From NCBI RefSeq assembly GCF_016907495.1, contig NZ_JAFBCC010000001.1, positions 3,224,001-3,288,000 of the forward strand: 64,000 nucleotides of DNA. The letters run 5' to 3'. Source of the stretch: Arthrobacter tumbae (GTDB lineage Bacteria > Actinomycetota > Actinomycetes > Actinomycetales > Micrococcaceae). Below, one piece after another: positions 1 through 9,479 of the stretch (its first letter is position 1; each line of letters opens with the position of its first letter). The position numbers and the translations under genes were made by a program. Below the pieces are notes generated by a model. The model saw only the letters and a program-made list of their open reading frames with translations, ran no database searches and had not been told where the DNA came from.

Positions 1-102
1 GCTGCAGGACCTTGTTTTCGTTCTGATGAGGGAGGAAGGAACATGGAGAATCGCGAGCGTGCACAATAGCGACGCCGTCTGAGAGGGCGTCGCGGGAGTG
101 GT

Positions 103-117
103 TATGATCGGATAATG
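103..117 (+). promoter_or_regulatory. -10 element of a probably leaderless promoter for the tricorn protease gene
   Basis: TATGAT lies at 103-108 and the ATG of the protease gene begins 7 bases later at 115, about where transcription would start. No Shine-Dalgarno sequence precedes the ATG. The -35 region is weak (CTGAGA around 79-84). Leaderless initiation is common in actinobacteria, so the mRNA probably starts at or next to the ATG. A small hairpin (GCGACGCC / GGCGTCGC) lies just upstream at about 69-93. Confidence 0.45.
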
Positions 118-3100
118 GCTCCTTCCCACTACCTGCGCTATCCGCACCTGTCCGGAGATCTCCTCACATTCGCAGCAGAGAACGATGTCTGGGTGGCGCC
201 GGTCTCGGGCGGGCGTGCCTGGAGAATATCCTCGCTCCAGCAGCCGGTACGGAACCCGAGATTCTCTCCTGATGGCTCCACCATCGCCTGGACAGTGGTG
301 CAGGGTGCTGCGCCGGAGGTAGTTGCAGCTGACACAGACGGAGGAAATTTCCGTCGGCTCACCTACTGGGGGCATCAGAGCACCAGGGTGAAGGGTTTCA
401 CTGCCGACGGCCGAATCATCGCAACGAGCGCCTTCCGGCACGAGGATCCCCGGCATACCTGGGCGTACACCCTGCCGGCGGATGGTTCCCCCGGCGACGT
501 CGTGCCTTACGGACCACTCGACGCGGTTGTTCACGGGGAAGCAGTCGGCGACGAGCGTCCAGTTGTCATCGGCAGTGTCATGACACGGGAGCAGGCCTGG
601 TGGAAACGTTACCGAGGGGGAACCGCGGGCAAGCTCTGGATCGATCCGGATGGTTCCGGCGACTTCAACCGCTTCCTACCCGAGCTCAACGGCAACCTGA
701 CTGACCCGATGTGGGTCAGTGGCCGCCTTGCCTTCCTTTCAGACCACGAAGGTTTCGGGAATCTGTATTCGGTATCGGCAAATGGTCAGGATCTCAGGCG
801 CCACACGGACAATGAAGCGTTCTATGTCCGGCACGCAAGCACGGACGGCAGCCGCATCGTCTACGAATCAGCAGGGACGCTGTGGCTGCTTGACGCACTG
901 GACACGGAAGCGCGGCCACTGGCTATCCAGCTCGGCTCCGCGTCCACGGGCAGGCGTCCACAGCCGCTCAACGTCGCGCGGCATCTCGCGGCCGCTGTCC
1001 CCGTCAGGGACGGCCGCGCCAGCGTGGTTGAATCACACGGGACCCTGCACCTTCTGACCCACCGCGACGGACCATCCCGCGTTGTGGATGCAACAGCAGG
1101 GGTTCGGGCACGGCTCGGTCGGCCCGTTGGCGATGACCGTGTTGCGTACATCGCCGACCACGACGGCGAGGAGGCCCTGTACATCCGCAGCGCGTTTGAC
1201 GTCGATGTTGCTGTTGCCGCCGGTCCAACGCGTCCGGAAACCGTCGCAGCGGATGATGGTTTGCCTGCGCCGGTGCCGGCAGCGAAGCCAGCCGGTGCGA
1301 ACGAAGATCAGCAGTCGGCCGGAGCAGAGTCCGCCGTCCATGGGATGCCGGACTCCGCCGTCGTCGTTGCGCAGGATCAGGCCGGCAGCACAGCACTTTC
1401 CTGCATCCGCTTTGAAGGTCGCTTCAGGGCAAGCAACCTCGCGGTGAGCCCGGACGCGAACGTCATCGCTGTTGCAGGTGAGATGGGCGAGATCCTGATC
1501 CATGAAGTTGGTACGACGGGCTTTTTCACCCTGTCCACGACGCCTCACGGCGCGATCGACGATGTGGCGTTTTCCCCCGACTCAGCATGGCTCGCGTGGG
1601 CGGAGCCCGTCACGGGAGAGGGGGCGCGCACCCGCATCCGGCTGGGCCGGGTAGCCCGGGATGCCGAGATCCACGATGTCACGGACGGCCGTTTCCGGGA
1701 CCATGCTCCGTCGTTCACCCCCGATTGCAAATTCATCGCCTTCCTGTCCGACCGGAGTTTCGACCCGGTGTATGACACCCACCGTTTCGACCTCAGTTTC
1801 CCGGCCTCGACCAAACCGTTCCTGGTAGCCCTTGCGGCCGGTACGGCGTCACCATTCGGGCCGGCCGTGCATGACCGGCCGGCGCCAATTGAGGACAAGG
1901 AAGCTCCCACGCCGGTCATAGACGTTGCTGCGGAACGCCTTGCCGAACGGATCATCCCAGTACCGGTGACGCAGGGATCCTATGAAGGTCTGCGCGCCGT
2001 GGAGAACGCGTTGCTCTGGATGGCAACTGACACGATGGGGATCACCGGCGATGGCCGCGCGACCACGGATGCCAAGGAGCCGGCAAGGCGGCTCGAACGC
2101 TTCGATATGGTCAAACGTGAGACCTCCACACTGGTTCAGGAGGTGGACTCATTCGAGGTCAGCGGCGACGGCAAACGTGCCGTCATCATCCATGCCGGAA
2201 CCATTACAGCGGTACCCACCTCTGGTCCTGCAGACCCGGACTCCGCTGAACGGGTCACGGTGGACCTCAACCGGATCCGGGTACTGCTCGATCCTCCCAG
2301 CGTTTGGCGGCAGGCGTTTGAGGATGCGTGGCGTCTTCAACGCGACTTCTTCTGGGCCGAGGACATGGGCGGCCTGGACTGGGAGGGTCTGCGTGAGCGC
2401 TACCGGCCGCTGTTGGACAGTATCGGCTCACACGATGATCTGGTCGACATTCTGTGGGAGCTGCACGGTGAGCTTGGAACGTCCCACGCCTACGTCACTC
2501 CCGCCCTTGCCAGCGAGATGGGCGCGGGCGCACAGGGATTCCTCGGAGCCGAGCTCAGCCGAGCCGAGCATGGCTGGCGGGTGGATCGGATCTTCGCCGG
2601 CGAATCTTCGGATCCGCAGGCGGCCGCGCCGCTCGCCGCGCCGGGAGTCGCTGTGGAGCCCGGGGACATTATTCAGGCGGTGGACGGCGTGCCTGTACCT
2701 GCGGATCTTGGTCCGGCGGTGCTGCTGACCGGCGCTGGCGGGCGGCCTGTCGAATTGACTGTGGCAAGGTTCGACGACGACGGCGGTGGCCAACCCGCCG
2801 TTCGCCGGGTCGCGGTTGTACCGCTGCGAAGTGAGGAACGGCTCCGCTACCAGAACTGGGTCAGCGCGAACCGTACGATCGTCCACGAGGCCTCGGATAA
2901 CCGATTTGGCTACCTGCACATTCCGGACATGGTGGCTAGGGGATGGGCGCAGCTGCACAGGGATCTCGACCGCGAGACTGCCCGCGACGGCTTGATCATC
3001 GACGTGCGCCGCAACCGTGGCGGGCACACTTCGCAGTTGGTTGCCGAACTCATTGGCCGCAAAGTCACGGCCTGGTCATTGCCGCGGGGTGAGCAGCCCG

Positions 3101-3531
3101 GCACTTATCCGGCACATGCACCGAGGGGCCCGGTCGTTGTCCTGACCGATGAGTTCGCGGGCTCCGACGGCGACATCATCACCCAGGTGGCAAAGCTACG
3201 GGGGATTGGGCCGGTCATCGGCACGCGGACGTGGGGCGGCGTCGTCGGAATCGACGGTCGGTTCAGCCTCGCTGACGGTACCGGAGTCACGCAGCCGCGC
3301 TACGCGTTCTGGATGACCGGAGGCGTTGAGTGGGGTGTGGAGAACTACGGTGTTGACCCCGACATCGAGGTACCGTTCCCTCCCCACGCATACGCCGCGC
3401 AGGAGGATCCGCAACTGGAGCACGCCGTCGGAATCCTGCGCGAGATGCTTGTTGAACTGCCGACGGACGTGCCGCCGGTGCGCAGCAACCATCCGCAGCT
3501 TGCTCCGCCGCCACTGCCGCCGCGCAGCTGA
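115..3531 (+). CDS. Tricorn-type S41 serine protease
   Basis: This 1138-residue protein has the layout of tricorn protease: N-terminal beta-propeller repeats (TolB/WD40-like, about residues 1-680), a core domain, a PDZ domain (about 800-890, with GDIIQAVDGVPVP) and a C-terminal S41 catalytic domain. The tricorn catalytic residues appear to be conserved: Ser790-His791 in ELGTSHAY, the nucleophile Ser1017-Asp1018 in EFAGSDGD, and Glu1076 in VENYGVDPDI. Tricorn degrades oligopeptides released by the proteasome or other ATP-dependent proteases in the cytoplasm. The length matches the family. An alanine/proline-rich insert at about residues 385-435 interrupts the propeller region. The gene stands alone and ends at a strong hairpin. 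The family call is firm; the true substrates cannot be read from sequence. Confidence 0.93.
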   Translation: MAPSHYLRYPHLSGDLLTFAAENDVWVAPVSGGRAWRISSLQQPVRNPRFSPDGSTIAWTVVQGAAPEVVAADTDGGNFRRLTYWGHQSTRVKGFTADGRIIATSAFRHEDPRHTWAYTLPADGSPGDVVPYGPLDAVVHGEAVGDERPVVIGSVMTREQAWWKRYRGGTAGKLWIDPDGSGDFNRFLPELNGNLTDPMWVSGRLAFLSDHEGFGNLYSVSANGQDLRRHTDNEAFYVRHASTDGSRIVYESAGTLWLLDALDTEARPLAIQLGSASTGRRPQPLNVARHLAAAVPVRDGRASVVESHGTLHLLTHRDGPSRVVDATAGVRARLGRPVGDDRVAYIADHDGEEALYIRSAFDVDVAVAAGPTRPETVAADDGLPAPVPAAKPAGANEDQQSAGAESAVHGMPDSAVVVAQDQAGSTALSCIRFEGRFRASNLAVSPDANVIAVAGEMGEILIHEVGTTGFFTLSTTPHGAIDDVAFSPDSAWLAWAEPVTGEGARTRIRLGRVARDAEIHDVTDGRFRDHAPSFTPDCKFIAFLSDRSFDPVYDTHRFDLSFPASTKPFLVALAAGTASPFGPAVHDRPAPIEDKEAPTPVIDVAAERLAERIIPVPVTQGSYEGLRAVENALLWMATDTMGITGDGRATTDAKEPARRLERFDMVKRETSTLVQEVDSFEVSGDGKRAVIIHAGTITAVPTSGPADPDSAERVTVDLNRIRVLLDPPSVWRQAFEDAWRLQRDFFWAEDMGGLDWEGLRERYRPLLDSIGSHDDLVDILWELHGELGTSHAYVTPALASEMGAGAQGFLGAELSRAEHGWRVDRIFAGESSDPQAAAPLAAPGVAVEPGDIIQAVDGVPVPADLGPAVLLTGAGGRPVELTVARFDDDGGGQPAVRRVAVVPLRSEERLRYQNWVSANRTIVHEASDNRFGYLHIPDMVARGWAQLHRDLDRETARDGLIIDVRRNRGGHTSQLVAELIGRKVTAWSLPRGEQPGTYPAHAPRGPVVVLTDEFAGSDGDIITQVAKLRGIGPVIGTRTWGGVVGIDGRFSLADGTGVTQPRYAFWMTGGVEWGVENYGVDPDIEVPFPPHAYAAQEDPQLEHAVGILREMLVELPTDVPPVRSNHPQLAPPPLPPRS

Positions 3532-3547
3532 TCCGCTACTGCTCTCA

Positions 3548-3589
3548 TACTGTGCCCCGGTCACCGTAGTTGGTGACCGGGGCACAGTA
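3548..3589. terminator. Bidirectional terminator between the tricorn gene and osmC
   Basis: A perfect 18-bp inverted repeat, 3548-3565 with 3572-3589 (arms read TACTGTGCCCCGGTCACC and its complement), has a 6-nt loop. It sits between the 3' ends of two convergent genes and can end transcription from both sides. There is no long U-tract, which is usual for GC-rich actinobacterial terminators. Confidence 0.8.
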
Positions 3590-3609
3590 CTGCCAGTTGT
3601 AAGCGGGAG

Positions 3610-4041
3610 TCAGGACTCCAGGGTTGCCTCCAGCGAGATGTCTTTGACGCCGGCGAGGGCCTGGGAGACAGGGCATCCCGTCTTCGCTTCGTCGGCGAGG
3701 CGCTGGAAGTCTTCCTCGCTCAGGTCCGGCACCGATGCCTTCAGGGTGAGCCGGATGGCGGTGATGCCAACGCCTGGCTCGAAGTCAACCTCGGCCTTGG
3801 TCTCGACTCGGTCCGGCGTCTTTCCTTCCTCGCCAAGAGCGTGGCTGAAGGCCATCGAGAAACACGCCGAATGCGCTGCAGCGATCAGCTCCTCGGGGCT
3901 GGTCTTGCCTTCAGCCTGCTCTGCCCGCGCCTTCCACGTGACGTCGTAGGTCCCAAGTCCGGAAGTGTCCAGTGAAACCTGACCTGATCCGCTGGGCAGA
4001 TCTCCACTCCAGACGGTGTGTGCTGAGCGTACGGTAGCCAT
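3610..4041 (-). CDS. osmC: OsmC/Ohr-family peroxiredoxin
   Basis: The 143-residue protein belongs to the OsmC/Ohr family of thiol peroxidases, which reduce organic hydroperoxides in the cytoplasm. The two catalytic cysteines are visible: Cys60 in AAHSACFSMAF (peroxidatic) and Cys123 in KTGCPVSQAL (resolving), with glutamates at 50-51 beside the active-site helix. Length and residue spacing fit the OsmC rather than the YhfA branch. The start has GAGGAG about 6 nt upstream. It is on the opposite strand to the tricorn gene, and a terminator separates it from the upstream sucB gene, so it is probably a single-gene unit. The true peroxide substrate is not known. Confidence 0.9.
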   Translation of the reverse strand: MATVRSAHTVWSGDLPSGSGQVSLDTSGLGTYDVTWKARAEQAEGKTSPEELIAAAHSACFSMAFSHALGEEGKTPDRVETKAEVDFEPGVGITAIRLTLKASVPDLSEEDFQRLADEAKTGCPVSQALAGVKDISLEATLES

Positions 4042-4140
4042 CAGTTCTCCTCTTCAATGGTTGAATCATGTGAACCGGACGGGCGTCCGGTTTCTCGCGC
4101 ATCGGCTGATGCGGAAGCGTGGGCTGCACCCCCGGAAGAC

Positions 4141-4178
4141 AGAAGGCAGCGCGCCGGGTAGTCGGAGCGCTGCCTTCT
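4141..4178 (-). terminator. Intrinsic terminator after sucB
   Basis: A perfect 12-bp stem (AGAAGGCAGCGC, 4141-4152, with 4167-4178) encloses a 14-nt loop. It begins 14 nt past the sucB stop codon on the minus strand and lies upstream of osmC, separating the two transcription units. Confidence 0.65.
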
Positions 4179-4191
4179 GCATCTACGTGGG

Positions 4192-5979
4192 TTACAAGCC
4201 GAGGTCGGCCTCGAAAGAGCCTTCTTCAAGGCGGGACTTCAACGTCTGAAGGAATCTGCCTGCGTCCGCACCGTCCACCAGCCGGTGATCGTACGTGAGG
4301 GACAGGTACATCATCGACCGGATTGCAATGGTGTCTTCGCCGTCTGCATCGGTGACCACCACTGGACGCTTGACGATCGCCCCGGTTCCCAGAATGCCGA
4401 CCTGGGGCTGATTGATGATCGGAGTGTCGAACAGGGCGCCGATCGAGCCGATGTTGGTGATCGTGAAGGTGCCGCCGGAAAGTTCGTCCGGTCCGATCTT
4501 GCCGCTGCGCGTACGCGCACCGACATCGGCGATCTTTTTGGCGAGACCTGCAAGATTGAGGTTGCCGGCATCATTGATTACCGGAACCAGCAGGCCCTTT
4601 TCGGTGTCCACCGCGATGGCGAGGTGCTCGGCGTCGTGGTAGGTAACCTCCTTGGCTTCCTCATCGAAGGACGCGTTCAGCTTGGCGTGCTGCTTCAATG
4701 CCTCTGTCACTGCCTTGGCAATGAACGGCAGGAATGTCAGCTTCGCGCCGTTTTGCGCCTGGAAAGTTTCCTTCGCCTTCGTACGGAGACGGGCGACGCG
4801 GGTCATGTCGACTTCGATGACCTGCGTAAGCTGCGCTGAAACCTCCAGCGACTCGCGCATACGCCGCGCAATGGTCTGGCGGATACGCGGGGCCTTCTCC
4901 ACGGTACCTCGCAGCTTCGACGCTGCAGGCGCGGCTGCGGGTGCGGCGGAAGGAGCGGAAGGAGCAGGGCTCGGAGTGTCCTGCTGCGGAGCCTTCGAGG
5001 ATTCGGCCGCCTCAAGCACGTCCTGCTTCCGGATGCGTCCACCCACACCGGTGCCCTTGATGGAGCCCAGGTCCACGCCATGCTGATTGGCAAGCTTGCG
5101 GACCAGGGGAGTGACGTAGACGGAATCTGATCCGGATCCTTCGTCCGTCGGTGACTTGGCGGGCGCCGGTGCTTCCTCAGCCTCAGTGGGCTCCTTGCTC
5201 CCCGACGGCTCCGGCTGCGGCTCCGACCGGGCTGCCTCCGGTTCTGCTGTAGGCTCTTCGCGCTCGGCCGATGGCGCTGCGGCGACCGGTTCGGCGCTCT
5301 TCGGCTCCGCCTGCGCAGGAGCCGCGCCGGCCGATCCGATGACGGCGAGTACGGAGCCGACTTCTGCGGTCTCGTCTTCGTTGACCCGGATCTCCTGCAA
5401 GGTGCCGGCGACGGGCGAAGGGATCTCGGTGTCTACCTTGTCGGTGGACACCTCGAGAAGCGGCTCGTCCACCTCCACTTCATCCCCTACTGCTTTGAGC
5501 CAACGCGTTACTGTCCCCTCGGTTACGCTCTCCCCGAGAGCGGGCAGCGTGACTTCGGTTCCCTGTGCGCCGCTTTCGCCTCCACCGGAGTCCGCAGACT
5601 CCGGTGCGGCAGGGGCCTCTGCTTCTTCTTCGCCCTGTTCGGCCGGCTCGGAAGGCTGATCCTGACCAGCATCCTCCCCGGCATCACCCGCAGACGACTC
5701 CGCGCCCGAATCATCGCTGTCGGAATCTTCCGATTCGCCTGAGCCGTCTCCGATCCTTACCAGCGGAGCGCCCACCTCGGCGGTCTCGTCTTCGGCGACG
5801 AGGATCTCCTCGATGACCCCGGCGATGGGGGAGGGGATCTCGGTGTCGACCTTGTCAGTCGATACCTCGAGCAAAGGCTCGTCAACTTCAACGCGGTCGC
5901 CGACCTGCTTGAGCCAACGGGTGACGGTACCCTCGGTAACGCTCTCGCCGAGGGCCGGTAAGTTCACGGATTCAGACAT
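4192..5979 (-). CDS. sucB: Dihydrolipoamide acyltransferase (E2) of the 2-oxoglutarate/pyruvate dehydrogenase complexes
   Basis: The 595-residue E2 subunit has two N-terminal lipoyl domains with lipoylated lysines Lys43 and Lys181, each in [12 protein letters not shown]. Acidic, then Pro/Ala-rich linkers follow, then a peripheral subunit-binding domain (about 288-325) and a catalytic acyltransferase domain (about 355-595) with the active-site motif HRLVD (His565, Asp569). It moves succinyl or acetyl groups from lipoamide to CoA. In several actinobacteria this protein serves both the pyruvate and the 2-oxoglutarate complex, so substrate specificity is uncertain although databases usually call it SucB. 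AAGGAG lies 9 nt before the ATG. The E3 gene lpdA is upstream on the same strand, 125 bp away, consistent with an operon. Confidence 0.92.
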   Translation of the reverse strand: MSESVNLPALGESVTEGTVTRWLKQVGDRVEVDEPLLEVSTDKVDTEIPSPIAGVIEEILVAEDETAEVGAPLVRIGDGSGESEDSDSDDSGAESSAGDAGEDAGQDQPSEPAEQGEEEAEAPAAPESADSGGGESGAQGTEVTLPALGESVTEGTVTRWLKAVGDEVEVDEPLLEVSTDKVDTEIPSPVAGTLQEIRVNEDETAEVGSVLAVIGSAGAAPAQAEPKSAEPVAAAPSAEREEPTAEPEAARSEPQPEPSGSKEPTEAEEAPAPAKSPTDEGSGSDSVYVTPLVRKLANQHGVDLGSIKGTGVGGRIRKQDVLEAAESSKAPQQDTPSPAPSAPSAAPAAAPAASKLRGTVEKAPRIRQTIARRMRESLEVSAQLTQVIEVDMTRVARLRTKAKETFQAQNGAKLTFLPFIAKAVTEALKQHAKLNASFDEEAKEVTYHDAEHLAIAVDTEKGLLVPVINDAGNLNLAGLAKKIADVGARTRSGKIGPDELSGGTFTITNIGSIGALFDTPIINQPQVGILGTGAIVKRPVVVTDADGEDTIAIRSMMYLSLTYDHRLVDGADAGRFLQTLKSRLEEGSFEADLGL

Positions 5980-6104
5980 GGTGTCCGGTTCTCCTTGTTC
6001 GTTCTACCTTCGACCGCCGGTACCGGGAACAGCCGGTCGGTTTGAGGTTGCCAGTGATGCTATGTGGAGTTTGATGATGCTTGAAGCAGCGGGGGATAGA
6101 GCGG

Positions 6105-7487
6105 TCAGCCGTGGAGCGGTTTGCCGGCGAGGGCAAGGTGTGCTTCGCCAAGCGACTCGTTCTGGGTGGGGTGCGCGTGCACAAGTTGGGCCACATCTTC
6201 CGGATAGGCCTCCCAGTTCACGATCAACTGCGCCTCACCGATCTGCTCACCCATGCGGGTGCCGATCATATGGACGCCGACCACCGGACCGTCCTTCTCG
6301 CGCACCAACTTGACGAGTCCGCCGGTGCCGAGAATGGAGCTCTTTCCGTTACCCGCGAGGTTGTACTCCTGGATTTCGACCTTGTCATCCCCGAGCTTCT
6401 CGCGGGCGGCCTTCTCGGTGAGCCCGACAGAGGCGATCTCGGGTTCGGAGTAAGTCACCTTGGGAATGTTGACGTCCTCGACGACGACCGGCTTGAGTCC
6501 GGCGATTTCCTCTGCGACGAAGATGCCCTGCTGGTACCCGCGGTGTGCAAGCTGGAGTCCGGGAACGATATCGCCGACAGCATAGATGTTCCCAACGCCT
6601 GTGTGCAGGCGTTCGTTGGTGATGACGAATCCGCGATCGAGCGTGATCCCGGCTTCGTCATAGCCGAGGCCGTCGGTAACTGGCCCACGGCCGACTGCGA
6701 CCAGCATCAGGTCCGCCTCGAAGGTCTTGCCGTCGACGAGTGTCACCTTGACGCCGTCGTCGTTCTGCTCGACCTTGTCAAAGAAGGTGCCGGTGTTGAA
6801 CTTGATTCCGCGCTTCTTGAAAGCACGTTCGAAGTTCTTGACGATGGAGGCGTCCTCATTGGGCACCAGTGAGGGCAATCCTTCGATGATGGTGACGTCC
6901 ACGCCGAACGACTTCCAGACGGAAGCGAATTCGCAACCGATGACACCGCCGCCCAGCACGATGGCGGTCGAGGGAATCGTCTCCATGGTGAGTGCCTGGT
7001 CGGAGGTGATGACCTTGCCGCCGATTTCCAGTCCGGGAAGCGAGCGTGAGTACGAGCCGGTGGCAAGGACGATGTTCTTGCCGGTGTACGTGGTGCCGTC
7101 GACCTCAACTGTGTTCTCGCCGGTGAGCCGGCCCGCACCCTCGATGACGGTGATGCCCTTGGCCTTGATGAGCCCCTGCAGACCCTTGTACTTACCGGCG
7201 ATGATGCCGTCCTTATAGGCGTTCACGGCGGTCATGTCGATCGACTCGAACGTGGCCTTGATGCCGTACTTCTCAGCGGAACGCGCGCTGTCTGCAACCT
7301 CGGCCGAGTGCAGAAGCGCCTTGGTCGGGATACACCCGTTGTGGAGGCAGGTTCCCCCGAGCTTGGCCTTTTCGATGAGCCCGACCGTGAAGCCGAGCTG
7401 AACGGCGCGAAGGGCGGCGGCGTAGCCCCCGCTGCCTCCGCCCAAAACCAGGATGTCGAATTCTTGCGCAGTTGCCGTATCGGCCAC
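6105..7487 (-). CDS. lpdA: Dihydrolipoyl dehydrogenase (E3)
   Basis: The 460-residue flavoprotein reoxidises dihydrolipoamide on the E2 subunits, passing electrons to NAD+. It shows the N-terminal FAD fold (LVLGGGSGGYAAA, residues 14-26), the redox-active disulfide GGTCLHNGC (Cys47, Cys52), the NAD-binding motif VLGGGVIGCEFAS, the second FAD motif IYAVGDI, and the C-terminal catalytic pair in HPTQNE (His439, Glu444). The length is normal. The start is GTG with AGGGAG 8 nt upstream. It lies directly upstream of the E2 gene on the same strand, so both probably share a transcript. Confidence 0.96.
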   Translation of the reverse strand: MADTATAQEFDILVLGGGSGGYAAALRAVQLGFTVGLIEKAKLGGTCLHNGCIPTKALLHSAEVADSARSAEKYGIKATFESIDMTAVNAYKDGIIAGKYKGLQGLIKAKGITVIEGAGRLTGENTVEVDGTTYTGKNIVLATGSYSRSLPGLEIGGKVITSDQALTMETIPSTAIVLGGGVIGCEFASVWKSFGVDVTIIEGLPSLVPNEDASIVKNFERAFKKRGIKFNTGTFFDKVEQNDDGVKVTLVDGKTFEADLMLVAVGRGPVTDGLGYDEAGITLDRGFVITNERLHTGVGNIYAVGDIVPGLQLAHRGYQQGIFVAEEIAGLKPVVVEDVNIPKVTYSEPEIASVGLTEKAAREKLGDDKVEIQEYNLAGNGKSSILGTGGLVKLVREKDGPVVGVHMIGTRMGEQIGEAQLIVNWEAYPEDVAQLVHAHPTQNESLGEAHLALAGKPLHG

Positions 7488-7557
7488 TTGGACGCTCCCT
7501 CGCGTGATCGGTGACGCACTTAGGTTCGCGCGTCGGTTGATGTCTGGCGGATTGCAT

Positions 7558-7596
7558 TGGTGTGATCTGGGTTCACCCTATCGCCAGATCACACCA
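7558..7596. terminator. Inverted repeat between pepA and lpdA, possible terminator or operator
   Basis: A perfect 13-bp inverted repeat (7558-7570 with 7584-7596; arm TGGTGTGATCTGG) lies 66 nt beyond the pepA stop and about 70 nt before the lpdA start. It has a 13-nt spacer and no clear U-tract. It most likely ends pepA transcription, but its place before lpdA also fits a regulator site or leader hairpin. Confidence 0.45.
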
Positions 7597-7661
7597 TCAG
7601 CCACTTGATGAAGGGCGAAGCACACCCCTGTGTGTCGAGTGTCACCCCAGGATGAACAGGT

Positions 7662-9212
7662 TCAGGCGGAGTGCTTCTCGGCACGTTCGACGACGTCTTC
7701 CACATAGGCCAGCAGAGTGCGCACGCCGACGCCTGTTGCACCCTTGGGTGTGTAGCCGTACGCGCCGCCCTCGTTGAAGGCGGGACCGGCGATATCGAGG
7801 TGCGCCCACGGGATCTTCTTCCCGTCGACTTCCCCGACGAATTCACGGAGGAACACGGCGGCGGTCATCATGCCGCCGAATTTCTCCCCGATATTCGCTA
7901 TGTCGGCGACCGTCGAGTCGAGGCTCGGACGCAGTTCCTCCGGCAGGGGCATGGGCCAGAACTGCTCACCGATACGATCAGCAGCAGCTTTCACCGCATC
8001 CCGTACGCCGTCATCCCCCATGACACCGGAGACGCGCTTTCCGAGCGCAACCATCTGCGCACCGGTCAGGGTGGCTATGTCGATAATCGCGTCCGGGTAT
8101 TCGCAGCTGGCGGCCGCGAGGGCGTCGGCCATCACCAGGCGCCCCTCGGCATCCGTGTTGAGCACTTCAACGGTGCGGCCACCGAAGGTTGTGAGCACAT
8201 CGGAGGGGCGCTGTGCCGTACCCGAGGGCATATTCTCCGCCAGGCAGAGCCAACCACTCACGCTGACCGGCAGACCAAGCCGGGCAATCGCGGCAACGGA
8301 AGCAAGTACGACGGCGGCGCCCGCCATGTCCAGCTTCATCGTCTGCATCCCGGCGCCGGGCTTCAGGGACAAACCGCCGGAGTCGAAAGTGATTCCCTTG
8401 CCCACCAGCGCGAGGTTGATTTTCGACTTGGCGGGAGAGTATTCGAGCTTCACCAGTCTCGGCGGACGGGAAGAACCCTTGCCCACGCCAAGAATCCCAC
8501 CGTAGCCGTCCTTCTCCAGTCTCTTTTCATCCAGCACGGTTACCTTCACCGGCAGACCCTTGACATGCTCCCGGGCGAATTGCGCGAACGATTCCGGGTA
8601 GAGATGGCTCGGTGGCTGGTTGACAAGCGTGCGCGTCACGTTGACTCCGCGACCGAGTGCCTGCGCCCGCTCAAGCGCCGCCTTCAGCGTGCGGTCCTGT
8701 GCAGCGGGGGTGAGGATCACGACGCGCGAAAGAGTGGCCGCGGAGGGGCGCGGCGCCTTGCCGCCGACTGCTGAGTAGTGCTCGGTGTACGTGTAGCTCC
8801 CCAGGAGGATCCCCTCGGCTATGGCCGCAGCCTGCGCGACTGTTGCAGCGGGAAGGGCAACAGCGAGGCTCTCCACGCCGCCCAGCTGCCGCGCCGCAGC
8901 TCCTGCTGCGCGGCGTAGCGTCTCATCCGACAAAGGGGTTCCGGCGACGGTGCGTCCCGTACCGGAAAGAACCAGTACATCGGCCCCGGTTTCAGGCAAT
9001 CCGGGAAAACGGCGCACTTCATCAGCGGCTCCAGTCACTCCCAGCGAAGGGAGGCTGTCAGTAAGCGCGCGGGCGGATTTTGCCGTGAGCGGGTTCTCCA
9101 GGAGCACGGGTCCGTCGGGGCTCTGGGCGGTGCCGATCACCAGGACCTCGCACGCGGATTTCTTGATGTCCCGGGAGACTGCGGTCAGGTGGATATCGCT
9201 GGTGTTGCTCAC
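7662..9212 (-). CDS. pepA: Leucyl aminopeptidase (M17)
   Basis: The 516-residue cytosolic aminopeptidase of family M17 removes N-terminal residues, preferring leucine, using two metal ions. The C-terminal catalytic domain shows LALVGKGITFDSGGLSLKP (metal- and substrate-binding Lys and Asp) and the family signature NTDAEGRL. The N-terminal domain (about 1-170) is the usual macro-like fold. An upstream ATG at 9383 would add 57 poorly conserved, Arg-rich residues. I prefer the GTG at 9212, which has GAGGAA about 10 nt upstream and gives a normal length. Working downstream of proteases such as the tricorn enzyme in this window, it would finish peptide breakdown. Confidence 0.94.
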   Translation of the reverse strand: MSNTSDIHLTAVSRDIKKSACEVLVIGTAQSPDGPVLLENPLTAKSARALTDSLPSLGVTGAADEVRRFPGLPETGADVLVLSGTGRTVAGTPLSDETLRRAAGAAARQLGGVESLAVALPAATVAQAAAIAEGILLGSYTYTEHYSAVGGKAPRPSAATLSRVVILTPAAQDRTLKAALERAQALGRGVNVTRTLVNQPPSHLYPESFAQFAREHVKGLPVKVTVLDEKRLEKDGYGGILGVGKGSSRPPRLVKLEYSPAKSKINLALVGKGITFDSGGLSLKPGAGMQTMKLDMAGAAVVLASVAAIARLGLPVSVSGWLCLAENMPSGTAQRPSDVLTTFGGRTVEVLNTDAEGRLVMADALAAASCEYPDAIIDIATLTGAQMVALGKRVSGVMGDDGVRDAVKAAADRIGEQFWPMPLPEELRPSLDSTVADIANIGEKFGGMMTAAVFLREFVGEVDGKKIPWAHLDIAGPAFNEGGAYGYTPKGATGVGVRTLLAYVEDVVERAEKHSA

Positions 9213-9399
9213 GAAGGTTCTTCCTCGCTTCCGATGGCTGGAAAGTGCTGCAACAGGCGTGCGGGTCTGGTCACGCCCATTCGTTCTATCGATCGTAGCC
9301 GCACGCTGTGACATGCGTCCTACAAGCATGCGGAGGGAATGAGAGGGGGCAGCCCGGGCGTTACACAGACCGGGTGAAGCCAAGGTGTATCAACTAGGG

Positions 9400-9428
9400 T
9401 TGACGCAAGGTTGGCAGCACTGGCATTA
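9400..9428 (+). promoter_or_regulatory. Candidate promoter for the PAC2 gene
   Basis: TTGACG at 9400-9405 is followed, after 17 nt, by GCATTA at 9423-9428. The -35 is good and the -10 poor. The gene start is about 50 nt downstream and has a strong ribosome binding site (GAGGAGG). The intergenic region is shared with the divergent pepA gene. Confidence 0.35.
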
Positions 9429-9479
9429 GGGCGAGCGGCGTTGGCCGTACCTGCCTAAAAACGAGTTGAGGAGGACGCA

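Noticed and set aside
4192..5979. Recent duplication of the two lipoyl domains in sucB
   Set aside because: Protein repeats are very similar, but their codons differ at many third positions, so the duplication is old and usual for this family.
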